This document shows, piece by piece, positions 7,332-16,702 of a stretch of 64,000 nt of DNA. The DNA lies in NCBI RefSeq assembly GCF_000473365.1, contig NZ_KI421517.1:2319504-2383503 (forward strand). Direction: 5' to 3'. The stretch is from Adhaeribacter aquaticus DSM 16391. Its GTDB lineage: Bacteria > Bacteroidota > Bacteroidia > Cytophagales > Hymenobacteraceae. Positions within the stretch are counted from its first letter, which is position 1. Each line of letters starts with the position of its first letter. The notes under the pieces are model-generated. The model searched no databases, was not told the origin of the DNA, and was given only the letters and a program-made list of their open reading frames with translations. The position numbers and the translations under genes were made by a program.

Positions 7332-8558
7332 ATGCGCGTATTACATACTTCTGATTGGCACCTGGGAAAACGGTTGGAACAATGCGAACGCACCGATGAA
7401 CACCAGCACTTTTTAGACTGGCTGGTGCAAACCATTCAGGAGCAGCAAATTGAATTACTTGTCATTGCCGGGGACATTTTTGATACCGGCTCTCCTTCCA
7501 ATACCGCCCTTAAACAGTATTATGATTTTTTGTGGCACATGCGGCAAACCTGCTGCCGCGATATTGTAATAATTGGCGGCAACCACGATTCGGTTTCCAC
7601 CTTAAATGCTCCCAAAGAACTCCTGCGTTATTTTAATGTGCATGTAGTGGGCGGCGCTACAGCCACTATTCAGGAAGAAATAATTCCTATTACCGATAAA
7701 ACTGGTCAGGTGCAGCTGGTAGTTTGTGCGGTTCCTTTTTTACGGGATAAAGACATCCGTTTATCAGTGCCCGGCGAAACTTACGAAGAACAGGAAGCCC
7801 GTTTAAAGCGGGGCATTTGTGCCCATTATGAAGAGCTGGTGCAACACATTCAACCTTACAAGCAACAGCAAATTCCAGTTTTAGCTACCGGTCATTTGTT
7901 CGCGGCCGGAGGTTCTGCCTCCGATAGTGAAAAAGAAATTCACGTAGGTAACCTGGGGCAAATTTGTGGCGACCAATTCCCGCTTGAATTTGATTATGTA
8001 GCGCTAGGTCATTTGCACCGCCCACAAAAAGTAAACGGGTTCCAGCACATTCGTTATTCCGGTTCGCCAATCCCTTTAAGCTTTAGTGAAGTAGAAGACA
8101 GAAAAATAATCCTGATCCTGGATTTTGAAGAAGGCCAGTTAAAGCAACTGGAAGAAATAGAAGTACCGGTCTGCCGGAAGTTAATTCGTTTTAAAGGCGA
8201 TTTGGACAAGATACGGACACACCTAACTACCTTTGATAACGGCACCCATACTTACCCCGCCTGGGCGGAAATTCAGGTAGAAACTGAAAACTTTATTCAT
8301 GACCTGGAAAATCAGTTAGCCGGTTTTTTACAGGATAAAAACCACCTGCAAATAATTTTCTCCCGGCAAACCCGGTTAATTGCCCAGCAAACTTTAGATA
8401 CGCAATTACCGGAAATGCAAAGCCTCCACGAGCTTCTTCCAAAAGAGGTTTTCCGGAAGAAGTGCGAATCTACCTTTCCAACGGAGGACAATTATGATGA
8501 TCTATTATTGGCTTTTGATGAGTTGATGGAATTAATGCACCAGCAGGAGGGCACTTAA
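7332..8558 (+). CDS. sbcD: Exonuclease SbcCD subunit D (Mre11-type nuclease)
   Basis: Mn-dependent nuclease subunit of SbcCD, which opens hairpins and trims DNA ends. The calcineurin-like phosphoesterase motifs are complete: SDWHLGK at residues 7-13, AGDIFDTGSPS near 46-56, GGNHDS near 80, TGHLFAAGG near 190 and LGHLHRPQ near 230. A C-terminal SbcD capping domain follows. Length of 408 aa is normal. ATG at 7332 follows a purine-rich AAGAGAAAAG. It is separated from sbcC by 448 nt with a strong hairpin, so the two subunits may be transcribed separately. Confidence 0.96.
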   Translation: MRVLHTSDWHLGKRLEQCERTDEHQHFLDWLVQTIQEQQIELLVIAGDIFDTGSPSNTALKQYYDFLWHMRQTCCRDIVIIGGNHDSVSTLNAPKELLRYFNVHVVGGATATIQEEIIPITDKTGQVQLVVCAVPFLRDKDIRLSVPGETYEEQEARLKRGICAHYEELVQHIQPYKQQQIPVLATGHLFAAGGSASDSEKEIHVGNLGQICGDQFPLEFDYVALGHLHRPQKVNGFQHIRYSGSPIPLSFSEVEDRKIILILDFEEGQLKQLEEIEVPVCRKLIRFKGDLDKIRTHLTTFDNGTHTYPAWAEIQVETENFIHDLENQLAGFLQDKNHLQIIFSRQTRLIAQQTLDTQLPEMQSLHELLPKEVFRKKCESTFPTEDNYDDLLLAFDELMELMHQQEGT

Positions 8559-9006
8559 GAATTCGCCTAACCCAAATAGTTGATTACAACAAATTTACTC
8601 CCCTGCCAGAAGGTATTTATTAATTAATTGGAAAAATACCAGACACTGTTTATGCACCTAAGTTCGTTCAGAGATAAACGCTAAACTTAATTAAAATCAA
8701 AAGCAGCCGGTTAAGAAAGATAACTGGCTGCTTTTGATTATCCTAATTCCACAAATCTTATCAAAAAATTCACTGGGTACAAAACCGAGCAGTTCTTAAA
8801 AATTTGCTGTTTTTATCCAGAACAAAATCTAATTCAGTTTAAATTGAGCCACAGGTAAGGCAAAAGGAAATTAAACTATTATTTTTGTTTATAGGTAAGC
8901 GGGCAGGTTCTCTATAGCATCCTTTGCCCGTGTTTTAATGCAAGCTTATTAGAGCAAGAAGTAGCAACTCCTTTCTACTTTTATTAAAAATAACCCACAG
9001 GCGTAC
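8559..9006. other. Spacer between sbcD and sbcC
   Basis: Holds a terminator hairpin (8695-8738) and, downstream, a full -7 consensus TATTTTTG at 8880-8887. That box would give sbcC its own promoter and a leader of about 115 nt. The leader contains a weak CGGGCA/TGCCCG hairpin around 8900-8933. No gene was recognised. Confidence 0.4.
8695..8738. terminator. Terminator hairpin downstream of sbcD
   Basis: AATCAAAAGCAGCCGGTTA (from 8695) pairs with TAACTGGCTGCTTTTGATT across a short loop with one mismatch. A-rich and T-rich flanks make it usable in both directions. Confidence 0.8.
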
Positions 9007-12000
9007 ATGAAAATATTAGGTATCCGTTTTTTAAATCTTAATTCATTAAAAGGCAACCACGAAATTCGTTTCGATAAAAGCCCTTTTCTGGAGTCTGGTT
9101 TATTTGCTATAACGGGACCTACCGGTGCCGGCAAAACCACCATTCTGGATGCTATTACCGTGGCCCTTTACGGCAAAGTACATCGCCACGACCGTGATGC
9201 CTTTGAAATAATGACCCGCCATACTTCGGAGTGTTTTGCGGAAGTAGAGTTTGAGATAAAAGAGAAAGCCTACCGCGCCAAATGGTCGCTGCGCCGGAGC
9301 CGGGGCAAAGCCGATGGCAAACTGCAGGATGTAAAAATGGAGTTGAGCGAGGTAGCTACCAATGTAATTCTGGAATCTAAACTTACGGAAACCAAGAGCC
9401 GCATAGTAGAACTGACGGGCCTGGATTACAACCAATTCTTGCGGTCGGTTATGCTGTCGCAGGGCGATTTTACCCGCTTTTTAAAGGCCAGTGAAAGCGA
9501 ACGCAGTGAATTACTAGAAAAAATAACGGATACAGGTATTTATTCTCAAATATCGGTATGGGCTTTTGATAAAGCCAAAGCCGAAAAAAAAGAATTGGAA
9601 AACCTGCGGGCTAAGTTAAACGATGTCGTATTACTCTCTCCCGGCGAACAAACAGATTACCGCACCAGGTTACAGGAACTACATACCGAAGAAAACACCA
9701 TCCGGCAAACCAGGCAGGATTTGGATAATAAACTAAATTGGCTCCGCAACCTGCAAAAACTGGAAACGAAAAAACAGGAAGTGGCCACGCAATTGCAGGA
9801 ACAAACGGCTTTGCAGGAAGAACAACGTCCGGCCCTGGACCGGTTGCAAAAGCACCAACAGGCATTAGTTTATAAACCCAACTTAACTGCTATAACTACA
9901 ACACAGGATTATTGCACAACTATTTCAGTTTCCTTAGAGGCATTAAGTCAGCAGTTACCGGAACAGGAAAGTCAGGTTAAAACAGTCCGGGAGAAGTTAG
10001 CGGCCTTACAGATTCAGGCCGAAGAAGCTACTAATAACTTAAGCGCTATTCAGCCGGTACTGGAGAAAGTTATTCAGCTGGATGCGCACATTCAATATAA
10101 TCAGGATCACTTAAAACAAGTTATAGCAGTCCAAACAAAACTGGCCGAAGAAGTAAACCAGGCCGAAAAAGTTACACAGGAAAAAGAAACAGCACTAGCT
10201 GATTTAAATAAGCAGGTTATTGCGGTACAGAACTGGCTCCAGGAACACGAAAACGAAGCTTGTTTAGAGAAAGAATTACCAATTTATGAACGTTATTTAA
10301 CCGACCTGCAAAAAATAACTTCTGAAAAAGGAAAGTTAACAGCCGAAAAAGAACAACTCACCCAAACCCAGCTTTCAGGACAGCGCACCGTAAAAATGTT
10401 CCAGGAAGAAATTTCTCACATAAATAGTTCTTTAACCAATTCGGAAAAGCAAAAGCAGGAAATTCAGGTTCAGTTAAAGGCAAGCCTGGCAGGACAAACC
10501 TTAACCGAATTAGAAGCTACTGCTAATACATTGCCTTCGCTGATAAATATCTGCGGGCAACAAGCCCAACTGGCGGCCCAGTACCACCAAAGGCAAGAAA
10601 GGCTACAGCTTTTAACTACGCAAAGGGAAACCAATACCAAAAACCTGATAGCTGGCCAGGAACAGTTAAAGCAATTCCAGGAGCAACAAACCCAGGCCGA
10701 AACGCATTTAAAAAATTTACAGGCTTTGGTAGAGTTACAAATGCGTATTCAGAAGTACGAGACTGACCGGGAGATATTACAACCGGGCCAGCCTTGTCCG
10801 CTTTGTGGTTCAGAACATCACCCGTTTGTGGTGCACCAGGTAAAAAACCAGGTTACCGAAGCTGAGGAGAAACGAAATGCTTATCAGGATTATGTAACCA
10901 GCTTTGGTACCCAGGTAAACCAACAAGCAACGTTGATGGCCAAATTGGAAGCCCAAATCAAAGCCGAAGAAGAACAGGTAAGTCAGCTTAAAACCGATAT
11001 AGCTTCCCTGCTACAAAACTTCCAGGAAAATAATACCCGTTTACCTAAGTTTCTGGATATTGAGAAACGAACAGTTATTGAAGCTGTGCTGCAAAAGAAG
11101 CAACAGGATTTAGAAGCAACCCAGCGTACCATTGCCCAGATACGCCATTTTGAGACGCAATTAAAGCACCTGGAAACAACTGTATTTACCCAACGGGAAG
11201 AGTTGGCAAAAACAGAAAGCCTGTTAACCCAAACAGAAGAAAAACTAAAAGATGTAGGTAATAACGGGTTTCGGGTGCAGGAAGCGCTGGATGATTTGCA
11301 GGAACAGGAGGCTAATATTTCGGAAGAAGCCAGCTCATTCTTGTCCCGCTTTAACTTAACCTTTGATTATAAAAAAGGAGCTGAACTAACCACCGAATTA
11401 GCTAAAAGAGCGCACCGGTATACCAAAGGAACGGAAAAACAACGGGAGCTACAGCATTCCTTGACGCAAACCGAAACAGATTTACGTAACCTGAAAGACA
11501 TACTAATTGAGAAGAAGACGGCTTTAAAATTCCAGGAAGCGGAGTCAGAAAGAAAAAGAGATAGCTTAAAAGCTATAGAGCAGGAACGTTTTGAGCTATT
11601 TGGTACCAAAGAACCAACATCGGAGCGTACCCGATTACAGGAAACTGTAAATCAGAAAACAAATTTAGTAGAAGAGCTGCGGGCCGAGTTACAACAAAAA
11701 CAAGAACAGCTGCGGGTTAGCCTGGAGCAACAGGCAGCCCAAAACCGCGACTTAGAAAAGCTAAAACAAGAATACGAAAAGCTTAAACACCAACTGCAAA
11801 CGCAAATTCAGCAAGAAGGTATTAATTCCATTGAGGCGCTGGTTCAACTGTTTTTATCGGAGGAAGACGCCCGGCAAATAGCGAGCAAGCAACAACAACT
11901 GGAAAATAATATTGCCTCCTGTACCAGTTTGTTAAAATCTACGGAAGCCGAAATAAAACAGGAATTAAGTAAAAACCTGACTTCGGAAGAACCTGAATAT

Positions 12001-12675
12001 TTGCAGGACCAACTACAAAAACAGGAGGCGGCGCTAACTTCTCTTAACCGGGAAATCGGACGACTGGAACAAATCTTACAACGGGACGAAGAATTAAAAG
12101 CAAAGCACCAGGCCATTGCCGAACAAATAGAAGTGCAACAGAAGGAATTTATCCGCTGGGATAAACTAGCCACTTTAATTGGATCGGCGGATGGCAAAAA
12201 GTTCAGCAAATTTGCCCAGGGACTAACCTTAGCCCGTTTGGTGGTGCTGGCTAACCACCACCTACTAAAAATTAACCAACGGTACCGCATACTTAAAAGC
12301 CCGGAACAGGATCTGGATTTACAAATAGTGGATACTTACCAGGCAGATGCCGTACGCCCTATGACTACTTTATCCGGCGGAGAAAGCTTCCTGGTTAGTT
12401 TGGCCTTGGCCTTAGGTTTATCGGATTTAGCTGGCCGACAAGCTCAGATTAACTCTTTATTTATAGATGAAGGATTTGGCACCTTAGACGCAGAGACGCT
12501 GGATACGGCTATTTCGGCCCTGGAAAACTTACAGGCCAGCGGCAAAACTATTGGGGTTATTTCACACGTGGAAGCACTGAAAGAACGCATCAGCACGCAA
12601 ATTCAGGTACAAAAAATGGCCGGTGGTACCAGTAAGTTACGGGTGGCTGGTCATGTTACGGACAGCTTTGCTTAG
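9007..12675 (+). CDS. sbcC: Exonuclease SbcCD subunit C (Rad50-type ATPase)
   Basis: SMC-like ATPase that pairs with SbcD. Walker A GPTGAGKTT is at residues 37-45. Long coiled coils (about 190-590 and 640-1050) flank a zinc hook with Cys597 and Cys600 (CPLC, then GSEHH). The ABC signature LSGGES begins near residue 1122, Walker B (SLFIDEGFGTLD) is near 1151, and the D-loop and H-switch region SHVEALKER follow. The 1222 aa length is within the family range. It ends 7 nt before the convergent NuiA-like gene. Confidence 0.96.
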   Translation: MKILGIRFLNLNSLKGNHEIRFDKSPFLESGLFAITGPTGAGKTTILDAITVALYGKVHRHDRDAFEIMTRHTSECFAEVEFEIKEKAYRAKWSLRRSRGKADGKLQDVKMELSEVATNVILESKLTETKSRIVELTGLDYNQFLRSVMLSQGDFTRFLKASESERSELLEKITDTGIYSQISVWAFDKAKAEKKELENLRAKLNDVVLLSPGEQTDYRTRLQELHTEENTIRQTRQDLDNKLNWLRNLQKLETKKQEVATQLQEQTALQEEQRPALDRLQKHQQALVYKPNLTAITTTQDYCTTISVSLEALSQQLPEQESQVKTVREKLAALQIQAEEATNNLSAIQPVLEKVIQLDAHIQYNQDHLKQVIAVQTKLAEEVNQAEKVTQEKETALADLNKQVIAVQNWLQEHENEACLEKELPIYERYLTDLQKITSEKGKLTAEKEQLTQTQLSGQRTVKMFQEEISHINSSLTNSEKQKQEIQVQLKASLAGQTLTELEATANTLPSLINICGQQAQLAAQYHQRQERLQLLTTQRETNTKNLIAGQEQLKQFQEQQTQAETHLKNLQALVELQMRIQKYETDREILQPGQPCPLCGSEHHPFVVHQVKNQVTEAEEKRNAYQDYVTSFGTQVNQQATLMAKLEAQIKAEEEQVSQLKTDIASLLQNFQENNTRLPKFLDIEKRTVIEAVLQKKQQDLEATQRTIAQIRHFETQLKHLETTVFTQREELAKTESLLTQTEEKLKDVGNNGFRVQEALDDLQEQEANISEEASSFLSRFNLTFDYKKGAELTTELAKRAHRYTKGTEKQRELQHSLTQTETDLRNLKDILIEKKTALKFQEAESERKRDSLKAIEQERFELFGTKEPTSERTRLQETVNQKTNLVEELRAELQQKQEQLRVSLEQQAAQNRDLEKLKQEYEKLKHQLQTQIQQEGINSIEALVQLFLSEEDARQIASKQQQLENNIASCTSLLKSTEAEIKQELSKNLTSEEPEYLQDQLQKQEAALTSLNREIGRLEQILQRDEELKAKHQAIAEQIEVQQKEFIRWDKLATLIGSADGKKFSKFAQGLTLARLVVLANHHLLKINQRYRILKSPEQDLDLQIVDTYQADAVRPMTTLSGGESFLVSLALALGLSDLAGRQAQINSLFIDEGFGTLDAETLDTAISALENLQASGKTIGVISHVEALKERISTQIQVQKMAGGTSKLRVAGHVTDSFA

Positions 12676-12682
12676 AAAAGTT

Positions 12683-13087
12683 TCAGGTTTGCACTACCGT
12701 GGTTTTTAATCCGGCAAACGCTCCCGGTGCCAATTTGCCTAATACAAAAGCTTGTATTTCGGTTTCACCAACTTTATAAACGTTTATATCCTGCAAGTGC
12801 TGTTCCAGAAAATTAACCAGCTCCCGGAACCGGTTTGCTTCCTCCTCCCCTACCATTTCTTCCTGCACCATATTCCGGAAGAAATGGTTTAAGTTGTCCT
12901 TTTCTACGCTAGCTGCAGATTTACCCGCTAAATTTATAATAGCTTCGTCTGAAGGACACTCTGCTTCGTCCGTCTTTAGCTGGATTACTTCTAAAGGATA
13001 ATCACTTTCACTTATGTAATATAATCCATCAGCAAGCTCTTGTAGCTTATTTATAATAGCATCAGGTAAAAGAATTTCATCAGGCAT
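12683..13087 (-). CDS. NuiA-like nuclease inhibitor
   Basis: A 134-residue acidic cytoplasmic protein without signal peptide that resembles the nuclease A inhibitor (NuiA) family, whose cyanobacterial founding member is a similar size. It opens with a helix (AIINKLQELADGLYYISESDYPLEVI), and the pattern SESDYPLEV is the part I rely on. A second helical part and the C-terminal strands VYKVGETEIQAFVLGK follow. The start lies 36 nt downstream of the stop of a secreted NucA-like nuclease on the same strand, so they are probably cotranscribed. The expected role is protecting the cell from unexported nuclease. The family call is from recollection of motifs plus context. Confidence 0.8.
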   Translation of the reverse strand: MPDEILLPDAIINKLQELADGLYYISESDYPLEVIQLKTDEAECPSDEAIINLAGKSAASVEKDNLNHFFRNMVQEEMVGEEEANRFRELVNFLEQHLQDINVYKVGETEIQAFVLGKLAPGAFAGLKTTVVQT

Positions 13088-13123
13088 AAATAAAAGAGCA
13101 GTTTTAGCAATTAAGCAAAAGCA

Positions 13124-14065
13124 TTATTCTTTACGGGTTGGTCCGGCATCTCTTTTGGCTTCCAGCACATCCTGAATGGCTTTAGGTACATTCGAAAGTA
13201 GATCATAGCCGGTTTCGCTCTCAATTTCATCTACCGTAGTGCGGTAACGGCCCCAGCTAGGACTAATGGTATTGGCATTGGCAGTTTTTACGGCTATAAC
13301 CCGCGTATCGATTGTTATGCGGTTTAAATCATTATCTCCTTCTGGTAATATTACCAATACTTTCCAAATGTAAGCCGGCACCGTTATTCTGCCATTATCT
13401 ATTGTTTCAACCGAACCAGTAGCGCCTTTGCCACCTTTGCCATAGCTTCCCATTATTACATAAACTTCGTTTCCCGCATCTACCAGCGAGCGGGTATACT
13501 CTTCCATATTGCCCCATGTTTCGCGGTTATTCACCGGAGCCTGGGGGATTATGTTAGTCATCAGAAAAGTGGCAGCGTTATCTTCTTCTGTGCGGGTACG
13601 ATCGGCGGAAGGGCAATTATGGCCACGGTCAAAGCCTGTATTGGTATAGCTCCTAGGCGAGGCCCGGTACCAATCAGCCGGCAAGGAAGGGTCTGCCCGA
13701 AAATTATCCTGACGGTCAGCGCCGCCTATCCAGTCTTTGTTTACGTGCCAGCTTACCCAATTAGGTGTGCCCCGATCCCGGCTATAAGAAAGTACGTACT
13801 GAGGCCTTTCCAACAGGTAATTATTATGGTTGCTAATATCTGCGGTGGCATAGCTGGGATTCCCTAAAAGTAAATGTTCCTGGGCACCGGTTACTTTTTG
13901 GATATTTCCTACTGGTGCCTCACTTCCGGGTTCCGTAGTTGCTTCTCTTGTGGTTTCGGTTGATGCCTGTTGTGAACTTTCCGGCCCTCTGGTACAGGTA
14001 CCCAAAGCAGTAAATAAACCTGCCAGCACCACGAAGACTAGAAAAATAATAGAATTATTACGCAT
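13124..14065 (-). CDS. Secreted DNA/RNA non-specific endonuclease (NucA-like), probable lipoprotein
   Basis: Beta-beta-alpha-metal nuclease that cleaves DNA and RNA. The catalytic DRGH motif is in NTGFDRGHNCPSADRT. The downstream metal-ligand Asn lies in NIIPQAPVNNRETWGNMEEY. The N-terminus has a hydrophobic export segment followed by LGTC, a weak lipobox, then a Ser/Thr/Glu-rich linker, so it is probably exported and lipid-anchored. The ATG at 14063-14065 is preferred because it starts the signal peptide directly (MRNNSIIFLVFVV). An ATG 12 codons upstream (14101) is possible. It is followed by the NuiA-like gene, forming a nuclease/inhibitor pair. Confidence 0.9.
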   Translation of the reverse strand: MRNNSIIFLVFVVLAGLFTALGTCTRGPESSQQASTETTREATTEPGSEAPVGNIQKVTGAQEHLLLGNPSYATADISNHNNYLLERPQYVLSYSRDRGTPNWVSWHVNKDWIGGADRQDNFRADPSLPADWYRASPRSYTNTGFDRGHNCPSADRTRTEEDNAATFLMTNIIPQAPVNNRETWGNMEEYTRSLVDAGNEVYVIMGSYGKGGKGATGSVETIDNGRITVPAYIWKVLVILPEGDNDLNRITIDTRVIAVKTANANTISPSWGRYRTTVDEIESETGYDLLSNVPKAIQDVLEAKRDAGPTRKE

Positions 14066-14151
14066 ATTTTTGTAGTAATAACATTCAGTTAGTAATGCCA
14101 AATAAATAAAAGAGAATCATATAAACCAAAGTTGTTACTACTACCTTTTTA

Positions 14152-14985
14152 TTACGCATGAATAAAAAGAATAGGTAATTTACTTTGGTACGTAAGCTGC
14201 TCTGAAAAACTTTGAGTAAATAAATTACTAAAGAAACCTTTTCTTTTCTTTAGTATCACCAGTAAATCTGCTTCTTTGCGGGTTAAATAATCTTTCATTC
14301 CTACCACCTCATCCGGGTGCACTACCTCGTGAAATCCTAAATCATATTCGGGCAGGGCAGTACGTAAGTCTTGCCGGAACAGGTTAGCTTTCGATTCACT
14401 GGAACTACTTTCAGTTGAACTCACGTGTACTATTTCTACCGAGGCATCAAATAATCGGGCAAATCCTAACAGATAGCTTAAGGCCTCAGTATCTTCTTCG
14501 TTATAGTCAGAAGCATAAACAATTTTATTAAATTCAGCGGGCACAGCATTAACCGGAATGGAGAGCACCGGACACTTAACATTTTGAATAATTAATTCCG
14601 TATTACTGCCCACCAATATTTCTTCCAGGGTATTCCCTCCTCCCGTAGACCCAACTACTACCAAAGTGTAACCACCTTCCTCAGTAAGTTCTTCAACTGC
14701 ATCGCCCAGTAGATTTTCCTGCACCAAATAATCGACTTTTAGCTGGTGGCCGTGGGTTTCGGAAAGGTGCCGGCACAAAGCATTCAATTTATCAATTGCC
14801 TGACGACGTTGCTCGCCGGAAGCTTCCGTTGCAGCAAAAGCGGCATCAGTGGTTCCTATTTTGGGCAAGTGCAGCGCATGGAAAACGGTTAGAGGCGCCC
14901 CTGACTTTTGAGCAATAATGGCTGCAAATTCAACTGCTTTGGTAGCGGCTTTCGAAAAGTCAGTCGGGCATAAAATCTTGTTCAT
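14152..14985 (-). CDS. Universal stress protein with two USP domains
   Basis: Cytoplasmic tandem UspA-fold protein of 277 aa. Domain 1 (about 1-145) starts MNKILCPTDFS and keeps an ATP-binding-like loop, VVVGSTGGGNTLEEILVGSN. Domain 2 (about 150-277) starts NKIVYASDYN and ends in LTYQSKLPILFIHA but has lost the glycine-rich loop. So only the first domain is likely to bind nucleotide. Its ligand and stress signal cannot be read from the sequence. It is transcribed alone or ahead of the nuclease gene (50 nt gap). Confidence 0.9.
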   Translation of the reverse strand: MNKILCPTDFSKAATKAVEFAAIIAQKSGAPLTVFHALHLPKIGTTDAAFAATEASGEQRRQAIDKLNALCRHLSETHGHQLKVDYLVQENLLGDAVEELTEEGGYTLVVVGSTGGGNTLEEILVGSNTELIIQNVKCPVLSIPVNAVPAEFNKIVYASDYNEEDTEALSYLLGFARLFDASVEIVHVSSTESSSSESKANLFRQDLRTALPEYDLGFHEVVHPDEVVGMKDYLTRKEADLLVILKKRKGFFSNLFTQSFSEQLTYQSKLPILFIHA

Positions 14986-15027
14986 ATAAAAGTGGCTTTG
15001 GTTCTGCTCCTATTAGCAGCCTATTTA

Positions 15028-15035
15028 CAAATTTA
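15028..15035 (-). promoter_or_regulatory. -7 box upstream of the universal stress protein gene
   Basis: The minus strand reads TAAATTTG, a full TAnnTTTG match about 43 nt before the ATG at 14985. The intervening leader can form a small CTGCT/AGCAG hairpin. No well-spaced -33 TTG was found. Confidence 0.4.
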
Positions 15036-15183
15036 TTATACGTCTCAATATTATAAATTTGTTATGTTCTGCCCGGAAAGAAAGCCTAAATGAATAGCAA
15101 ATGCTTTTTTTTCTAAAAAGCATAGTTCCTATAGGATAAACAAAAGCTTTCACTTGCTTTAACTGACTTGAAAGGAAAGATTC

Positions 15184-15393
15184 TTAGTATTTTTGGCTTT
15201 TTATAAGTTTAACTAAGCGGTAGCTAAAAATACCAACAGCGAAAAGAAACATCACAGATTGAAGCAAAATCCCCGGCCGATCAGGTTGAAGGCCATTTAT
15301 ATTTGCCCAAATTTGGAACGGAAGTACCAGGATAAAGTAAACCGGAAAGAAAAAATTGAAGAATATTTTTACAATTTGAGAGAATGTTTTCAT
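15184..15393 (-). CDS. Small membrane protein of unknown function
   Basis: 69 residues with two predicted membrane helices, roughly 9-30 (FFNFFFPVYFILVLPFQIW) and 43-60 (LLQSVMFLFAVGIFSYRLV), and a basic C-terminus (KLIKSQKY). I recognise no family. It stands alone between the universal stress gene and the DUF6687-like gene on the same strand. The composition is typical of a real small membrane protein, but the start lacks a ribosome site. Confidence 0.5.
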   Translation of the reverse strand: MKTFSQIVKIFFNFFFPVYFILVLPFQIWANINGLQPDRPGILLQSVMFLFAVGIFSYRLVKLIKSQKY

Positions 15394-15592
15394 AGGGTTT
15401 ACCGTGATATTTGTATAAAAATATATTTACTGAATCTTCTATTTGCTACTTTTTCTTCCTGCTTCAATGCCCCTCATTTGCTAGATGCACATGAAACATA
15501 TTAGCTCTTCAATATACTAAAAAGATATAATCCAGTTCTTTCCAGCGGGTATTGTTTTCTCCTAAATACTTTACTTTCAATACCTGCCAGAC

Positions 15593-16648
15593 TTACTCTC
15601 TGCTAAAAGCTTTTATTTCTTCCCAATTCCAGTATTTTTTAGGTTGAATATCCGAGTAGCTGATTTGGAAATACTGCGTAATGATGGATTTTAAATTATC
15701 CGGAGTAATGGTTGAAGCATAAATGGGCCGCTCGGTAGGGTTTGCATACCGCTCCCGTTTGTTTAATGTATTTCCTGCTAATCGCAAAATAGGCCCAGTA
15801 TCTGTTATGTGTTCTCCGGTCCAGGAATAGCCGGATTTCTCCACGTTATTTAACTGCTTAATTAAGGGCTTCAGCGGAAGTCGGGGTAAAGTTGACCGCG
15901 ATGCCAGATCGATCCAGGTGGTATACTTGTATTCTAGTTCGTAACGCTGCCCATTGTATATAGCTAATACCATATCAAAACCTCGGGTTTTGCTAAAGAG
16001 CGCATAATAATGTACGGGTTCGGGTAAATTAATGATTACTAACCCAATCTCCGGATATTTTTGTATGCTAACTTCCGGTTGATTAATAAGTTTATAGCCC
16101 GCCATTACTTCCTTATATTCCTGCTCCCAGACTGATTTAAAGGCATCAGTATCGTTTAAAACCGCAGCAAACTCCTGTAAAAAATAGTTAAATTTAGGCA
16201 CCGAGGCCATTACCTCATTTTCTTCTTGTTCCTCGGCTCCAAATGGCGGATAAAACAGTTCCTTTTCCTTTGCATTAATCCAGCAAACTAATTTTAAAGC
16301 TTTATCCGCTTCGGGAACCTGTAAATCCAGTTCCCTGAAATCACCAATCAAGGCCATTTGGCGGAGTAGCTGTTCGTTTTGCAGGGCTACCTCCTGATTT
16401 AAAAGCGCCCACACCCCTACAAAGCCATCAATATCAAAATGATTGGCCGTAACGGCTTCTTCTTCTAAGCCTGCTACATTTTGATGCAAGGCATTAAAAA
16501 CAATGTCGGCACTGGTATCCCCCCGTAAGTCATCCGGCGTACGCGCTCCCCGCCAATGCGATAGTACCAGCCCATTCGGGTGCATACTATCTACAATAAT
16601 TGCTTTTTGCTTTTTTACTGCGGTAAAGGGTATGTATTTGCGAGGCAT
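15593..16648 (-). CDS. DUF6687-like conserved protein with an HFDIDG motif
   Basis: About 351 residues, soluble, no signal peptide. The N-terminal third contains IIVDSMHPNGLVLSHWRGARTP, RGDTSADIVFNAL and ANHFDIDGFVGVW. The HFDIDG motif is reminiscent of metal-binding motifs in DHH-type phosphoesterases, though I cannot establish homology. The C-terminal third contains LEYKYTTWIDLASR and YSWTGEHITDTGPILRL. I believe it belongs to the uncharacterised DUF6687 family; this is from memory. The ATG at 16646-16648 is preferred to an in-frame TTG three codons upstream. The HNH gene precedes it on the same strand with a 54-nt gap. Confidence 0.75.
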   Translation of the reverse strand: MPRKYIPFTAVKKQKAIIVDSMHPNGLVLSHWRGARTPDDLRGDTSADIVFNALHQNVAGLEEEAVTANHFDIDGFVGVWALLNQEVALQNEQLLRQMALIGDFRELDLQVPEADKALKLVCWINAKEKELFYPPFGAEEQEENEVMASVPKFNYFLQEFAAVLNDTDAFKSVWEQEYKEVMAGYKLINQPEVSIQKYPEIGLVIINLPEPVHYYALFSKTRGFDMVLAIYNGQRYELEYKYTTWIDLASRSTLPRLPLKPLIKQLNNVEKSGYSWTGEHITDTGPILRLAGNTLNKRERYANPTERPIYASTITPDNLKSIITQYFQISYSDIQPKKYWNWEEIKAFSRE

Positions 16649-16702
16649 ATAGGTCAATTCTGGTTTAAAGGTAGCTAAATACTGGTACGTACCACGGCAA
16701 AA

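Noticed and set aside
11844-12290. 148-codon minus-strand frame inside sbcC
   Set aside because: Its Ser/Cys-rich product is what the complement of a coiled-coil coding sequence gives. sbcC accounts for this region.
13619-13867. Plus-strand frame of 82 codons opposite the nuclease gene
   Set aside because: It is a shadow of the nuclease coding sequence, whose DRGH motif is on the minus strand.
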